From positions 1-9,742 of the forward strand of contig JAPUIR010000084.1 in assembly GCA_027296805.1 (NCBI GenBank): a DNA stretch of 9,742 bases, given 5' to 3'. The DNA comes from Chloroflexota bacterium (lineage in GTDB: Bacteria > Chloroflexota > Dehalococcoidia > Bin125). Shown here in pieces: positions 7,099-9,742 of the stretch. The notes beneath the pieces were generated by a model. That model made no database searches. It was not told the DNA's origin and saw nothing but the letters and a program-made list of their open reading frames with translations. The position numbers and the translations under genes are program-made. The first letter of the stretch is position 1. Each line of letters opens with the position of its first letter.

Positions 7099-8304
7099 TC
7101 AGCTTTTCCGATCCTGCTTGTCGCTGCCGGGCTTGCGGTCTTTGCGCTTGTCGTTCTTGGGCCGGGGGAACATCGCCTTGCCGATGTTGATCAGGGCGAT
7201 GTCATGGGCGATGCCCATGACCATCCCGGCCCGGGCGTCGCGGAAGTAGCGTTCGAAGGGCAGGCGCTTGGCGAAGGCGGTGCCGCCGCCGAGCGTCATC
7301 GCCTCCGAGGTGACCACGGTCGCCAACTCGTCGCACGCGACCTTGGCCTCGAAGAAGACCCGGGGCGGCGGTTCCCGGCCGGCGTCGAAGGCGGCACAGA
7401 CCGATTGCAGCAAGGCGCGGCTGCGTTCCAGCTCGACGCTGAGCGTGGCCATGCTGCGTTGGATCGTCTCCACCTCACCCATGGGGCGTCCGTCGGCCAG
7501 GGTGGTCTCTTTGATGTGGTTGTGGAGCAAGTCGTAGCAGCCGCCGGCGACGCCGAGGTAAACGGCGGCGTAGGAACCGAGCACGACGGGCAGCACACCG
7601 AAGAGCCCGGCTCCGTTGGCGCCAACGCGGCGGGCTTCGGGGATGAAGCCGTTGAACGTCATGGGCGAGCTCTGGTTGCCGCGCATGCCCAGGCCGTCCC
7701 ACGGTTCGTCGATCGTCCAGTCCAGATCGTCGGATTGGATCTGGAAGGTGAGCGGCTGCGGCTTCTCGCCCTCCTTCTCCAGAGAGCACATGAAGAAGTA
7801 GGTGTCGGCAATGCCGGCCGCGGTGACGAAGGCTTTGCGGATGTTGCGCACCTCGTAGCCGCCTTTGACCTGGTGGACCTGCGCCTTGGGCGCACCGGCC
7901 CAGGCGCCGCCCTGGTGGCCGGATTCGCTGCCGGCGACCGTGCTGAGCCATTCGCCGGAAGCCAGGCGCGGAACGACACGCTCCGCCTGCTCCGGCGTCG
8001 GATCGCGCGAGACCAGCTCGATGCTTTCTAGGTGCATCTTGTAGATCAGCGCGGTCGAGGGGCAGGCCCTGGCCAGCGCTTCGGTCACGAGGGCGAAGGT
8101 CAGTAGGCCTTCGCCTTGGCCCCCATGGTCCTTGTCCACCCGCAGGCCGAACAAGCCTGCCTCGCGCAGGGCGTCGAGCTGTTGGGTGGGGAACGCTGCC
8201 TCACGGTCGACCTGCGCCGCATGTGGCGCCAGCACTTCGGTCGCGATCGATTCCGCTCGCTCCAGCCAGCTCTGCTGCTCGTTCGACAAGGGGAAGTACG
8301 CCAT
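7099..8304 (-). CDS. Acyl-CoA dehydrogenase-fold flavoprotein lacking the usual catalytic Glu
   Basis: The 401 residues follow the acyl-CoA dehydrogenase plan: N-terminal helical domain (6-115; LREAGLFGLRVDKDHGGQGE at 46-65), middle beta domain (about 116-225; EWLSTVAGSESGHQGG, GLGMRGNQSSPMTF) and C-terminal helical bundle (235-378; LGGGTAFAKRLPFERYFRDARAG at 338-360). Where typical dehydrogenases have the catalytic Glu (the YEGTNEI segment after RDAR), this one reads MVMGIAHDIAL, with no Glu. That resembles subgroups working as flavin monooxygenases (DszC-like) or otherwise diverged, so ordinary beta-oxidation is not assured. The last 21 residues (381-401) are a tail with ten Lys/Arg and four Asp, outside the fold. 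It is the first gene of a pair with the luciferase-like enzyme and diverges from the VOC gene across 113 bases. Confidence 0.88.
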   Translation of the reverse strand: MAYFPLSNEQQSWLERAESIATEVLAPHAAQVDREAAFPTQQLDALREAGLFGLRVDKDHGGQGEGLLTFALVTEALARACPSTALIYKMHLESIELVSRDPTPEQAERVVPRLASGEWLSTVAGSESGHQGGAWAGAPKAQVHQVKGGYEVRNIRKAFVTAAGIADTYFFMCSLEKEGEKPQPLTFQIQSDDLDWTIDEPWDGLGMRGNQSSPMTFNGFIPEARRVGANGAGLFGVLPVVLGSYAAVYLGVAGGCYDLLHNHIKETTLADGRPMGEVETIQRSMATLSVELERSRALLQSVCAAFDAGREPPPRVFFEAKVACDELATVVTSEAMTLGGGTAFAKRLPFERYFRDARAGMVMGIAHDIALINIGKAMFPRPKNDKRKDRKPGSDKQDRKS

Positions 8305-8320
8305 GCCGCCTGCTTTCTCA

Positions 8321-8364
8321 CGTCCGGCTGCCCGGGCGCGGCGATGCTAGAGCGGAGCCGGACG
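8321..8364. repeat. Perfect 9-base inverted repeat in the divergent promoter region
   Basis: CGTCCGGCT (8321-8329) and AGCCGGACG (8356-8364) are exact reverse complements, separated by 26 bases, with arm centres 35 bases apart. They lie between the start codons of the dehydrogenase-like gene (minus) and the VOC gene (plus). They could be paired operator half-sites for a regulator of both genes, or chance in GC-rich DNA. No clear -10/-35 pair was found here. Confidence 0.35.
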
Positions 8365-8403
8365 CTTCGCTATCCTTCGTCCTTCGCACGAGTGGAATCA
8401 CCC

Positions 8404-8409
8404 GGAAGG
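8404..8409 (+). promoter_or_regulatory. Ribosome binding site of the VOC gene
   Basis: GGAAGG sits eight bases before ATG 8418 and selects that start. The same frame is open further upstream to 8223, but that stretch overlaps the dehydrogenase-like gene, encodes Arg/Ser-rich sequence and does not resemble the family. Confidence 0.6.
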
Positions 8410-8417
8410 CGGGACTA

Positions 8418-8819
8418 ATGGGCGCACAGCTGGCGAAGGACGCGATCGACCTCGGCATCGTGGTCAAGGACAAGGACGCGGCGCTGAAGTTCTACCGGGA
8501 CACCCTGGGCTTCGAGTTCGTGGAAGAGACCGATATGGGCCACGGGACGCTGATGCAGCGCCTGAATTGCGGCAACACGCTAATCAAGCTGTTGACCTTT
8601 GCGGAGACGCCGAAGGCTTCCGCCCCGCCAGGGGGCATCATTGGGGGCACGGGCTACCGCTACTGGACGATCTTTGTCTCCAACTTGGAGGAGCTCGTGG
8701 CCGAGGTGAGAGCGGCCGGGTACAGCGTGCCGTGGGACATTCGGGAGATCCGGCCCGGCGTCACGATCGCGATGGTCGAGGATCCGGACGGCAACTGGGT
8801 CGAGCTGATTCAGGGCTAG
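8418..8819 (+). CDS. VOC (glyoxalase/bleomycin-resistance) family protein with reduced metal site
   Basis: This 133-residue protein has two beta-alpha-beta-beta-beta modules: AIDLGIVVKDKDAALKFYRDTLGFEFVEE (9-37) and RYWTIFVSNLEELVAEVRAAGYSV (81-104), ending in VEDPDGNWVELIQ (120-132). Typical metal-binding members carry His, Glu, His and Glu ligands at equivalent points. Here the first position reads IDLGI with no His, the second reads LIKLL with Lys57 for Glu, the third reads YRYWTIF with no His, and only the last Glu129 remains. It is probably not a glyoxalase I or a standard metal dioxygenase, and may be a binding protein or a metal-free enzyme. It diverges from the flavoenzyme pair and stands alone, with 124 bases before the next gene. 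Confidence 0.85.
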   Translation: MGAQLAKDAIDLGIVVKDKDAALKFYRDTLGFEFVEETDMGHGTLMQRLNCGNTLIKLLTFAETPKASAPPGGIIGGTGYRYWTIFVSNLEELVAEVRAAGYSVPWDIREIRPGVTIAMVEDPDGNWVELIQG

Positions 8820-8834
8820 TGAGCGGCTCCTTGC

Positions 8835-8856
8835 CCACGCGGTGACGGTCGCGTGG
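8835..8856 (+). terminator. Possible stem-loop after the VOC gene
   Basis: CCACGCG (8835-8841) and CGCGTGG (8850-8856) form a perfect 7-base-pair, GC-rich stem with an 8-base loop, starting 15 bases after the VOC stop codon. No T-run follows, so it is not a classical intrinsic terminator. A second short hairpin, GCCGC-gtg-GCGGC, lies at 8882-8894. Both could help end the VOC transcript before the ATPase promoter. Confidence 0.35.
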
Positions 8857-8931
8857 TCAAGAACGTGTGCTTGCCCCGGCTGCCGCGTGGCGGCGGGCGA
8901 GATGGTGAAGTCTCCAGCACGGAGCGCCCGC

Positions 8932-8937
8932 TAGACT
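8932..8937 (+). promoter_or_regulatory. Possible -10 box for leaderless transcription of the P-type ATPase gene
   Basis: TAGACT fits the TAnnnT -10 pattern and ends six bases before ATG 8944, so RNA synthesis would begin at or within a base of the start codon. No Shine-Dalgarno sequence lies just upstream; the nearest GGAG is about 20 bases away. Together these fit a leaderless mRNA, common in actinobacteria and some other phyla. No clear -35 is visible. Confidence 0.4.
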
Positions 8938-8943
8938 GCCGAA

Positions 8944-9742
8944 ATGGACGAGCAAGAGTCGACTTTCGACCTCGCCGCACTCGAAGAGGGGCAAGAGCCC
9001 CTCGAGGAGGGGCCTCTTCCGCTGCCCGGATTCCCGGCCCCGCCCATGCCGGCGGAAGACGCTCCCCCCGGGGAGTGGGATGGTCCGCCCCGGCCCGAGG
9101 AGCGGGCGTCGGCGTCCGATAGCGAATCGAGCGACGGGCAACTCAGTCTGGCCATCGGGCAGCGCGGCCCAGTGGAGGCGCAGCCGCCCCGACCAGAGCC
9201 GGACGCGCCTCCCGCGCCCCCAGCCCCGCCGCCAAGTGTGGAAGTGGAGGTGGTCCAGGAGCCGGTGGATCTGGAGGGGCTGAGCACCTCCGAGGTCGCG
9301 GATCGGGTTGAGCGTGGGGCGGTCAACATCGAGCAGACGGAGGAACGCACGAACTGGGACATCGTGCGCGACAACAGCCTCACGTTCTTCAACATGGTCT
9401 TGTTTTCGCTGATCTCGGCGCTCTTCGTGCTCGCCATCGTGGAGCAGGAGATCGGCTTCTTTCAGGACGGGATCTTCGTTGGGATCGTGGTGGCGGCGAA
9501 TGTGGCGATCGGGACAGTGCAAGAGATCCGCGCGACGAACATGCTGCGGCGCATCGTGGCGCTGTCCGCCCCGCGCGCCCGGGTGATCCGGGACGGAAGC
9601 GAGCAGGAGATCCTGGCGGAAGAGGTGGTCCAGGACGACCTCTTGGCACTGGCCCCTGGGGACCAGGTGGTCGCGGACGGTCCGATCGTCGCGAACACGT
9701 GCGAAATCGACGAGTCGTTGCTGACGGGTGAGTCTTCGTCGA
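8944..9742 (+). CDS. Cation-translocating P-type ATPase (CtpE-like), 3' end outside the window
   Basis: The frame from ATG 8944 is open for 266 codons and runs off the edge. Residues 1-105 are low-complexity, rich in Pro, Glu, Asp and Ala with no Lys (for example PPAPPAPPP near 89-97), and are presumably disordered and cytosolic. Family sequence begins at LEGLSTSEVADRVERGAVN (110-128), the cation-ATPase N-terminal element. Next come RDNSLTFFN (142-150), two predicted membrane helices (about 151-166 and 174-190), VQEIRATNMLRRIVAL (192-207) and the actuator domain with PGDQVVADG (238-246) and the dephosphorylation motif DESLLTGES (256-264). The order and wording resemble mycobacterial CtpE, a calcium-uptake ATPase, more than heavy-metal pumps, and no CxxC metal-binding domain is present. 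The DKTGT phosphorylation site and ion-binding helices lie beyond the window, so ion specificity is undecided. Confidence 0.88.
   Translation, partial: MDEQESTFDLAALEEGQEPLEEGPLPLPGFPAPPMPAEDAPPGEWDGPPRPEERASASDSESSDGQLSLAIGQRGPVEAQPPRPEPDAPPAPPAPPPSVEVEVVQEPVDLEGLSTSEVADRVERGAVNIEQTEERTNWDIVRDNSLTFFNMVLFSLISALFVLAIVEQEIGFFQDGIFVGIVVAANVAIGTVQEIRATNMLRRIVALSAPRARVIRDGSEQEILAEEVVQDDLLALAPGDQVVADGPIVANTCEIDESLLTGESSS

Noticed and set aside
7204..8031. A 275-codon plus-strand open frame opposite the dehydrogenase-like gene
   Set aside because: It is antisense to a gene with strong family signatures and mirrors its codon pattern; no motif or ribosome site supports it.
8857..9522. A 221-codon minus-strand open frame in the last kilobase
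   Set aside because: It is opposite the P-type ATPase frame, which carries membrane helices and the TGES motif and simply has no stop inside the window. The minus frame is Arg/His-rich without motifs.
1..9742. A defence, mobile-element or phage system
   Set aside because: No transposase, integrase, nuclease, toxin-antitoxin pair, CRISPR repeats, attachment-site repeats or tRNA were found; all genes read as metabolic, tRNA-modification or transport functions.

Overview
The window is a GC-rich, densely coded bacterial segment with nine protein genes. The gene at each edge is cut by the window boundary. No rRNA, tRNA, CRISPR array, insertion sequence or phage gene was seen, and no stretch longer than about 125 bases lacks a gene. 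High GC, GTG start use, a probable leaderless start, an F420/FMN-type luciferase-like enzyme and a CtpE-like P-type ATPase suggest an actinobacterial or perhaps Chloroflexota-like organism. This placement is inference and rests on no marker gene.

Layout. (1) Bases 1-2206, plus strand: the 3' part of an aldehyde:ferredoxin oxidoreductase (W/Mo-bis-pyranopterin enzyme), followed 2 bases later by a two-domain MoaD/ThiS-like protein, probably its cofactor-sulfur partner. (2) Bases 2235-4581, minus strand: cysD then cysN, the two subunits of ATP sulfurylase, read towards the first operon and fired from an AT-rich promoter near 4624-4651. (3) Bases 4756-6234, plus strand: a MOSC-domain protein (mARC/YcbX-like) followed 3 bases later by trmH, a tRNA 2'-O-methyltransferase. 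(4) Bases 6267-8304, minus strand: an acyl-CoA dehydrogenase-fold flavoprotein without the usual catalytic Glu, followed 7 bases later by a luciferase-like flavin oxidoreductase. (5) Bases 8418-8819, plus strand: a VOC/glyoxalase-fold protein lacking most metal ligands, divergent from region 4. (6) Base 8944 to the edge, plus strand: the start of a CtpE-like P-type ATPase with an unusual Pro/acidic N-terminal extension, cut just after its TGES motif.

How they fit together. Three genes touch molybdopterin biology (the oxidoreductase, the MoaD-like protein, the MOSC protein) and two activate sulfate, so the left half has a loose Mo/W-and-sulfur theme. The right half has a small flavoenzyme pair and a VOC protein that could act in one catabolic or redox route, substrate unknown. 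The genes most worth a second look are the MoaD-like fusion (Gly-Gly both inside and at the C-terminus), the Glu-less dehydrogenase paired with the luciferase-like enzyme, the ligand-poor VOC protein and the extended ATPase. Nothing here is clearly a wholly new system.
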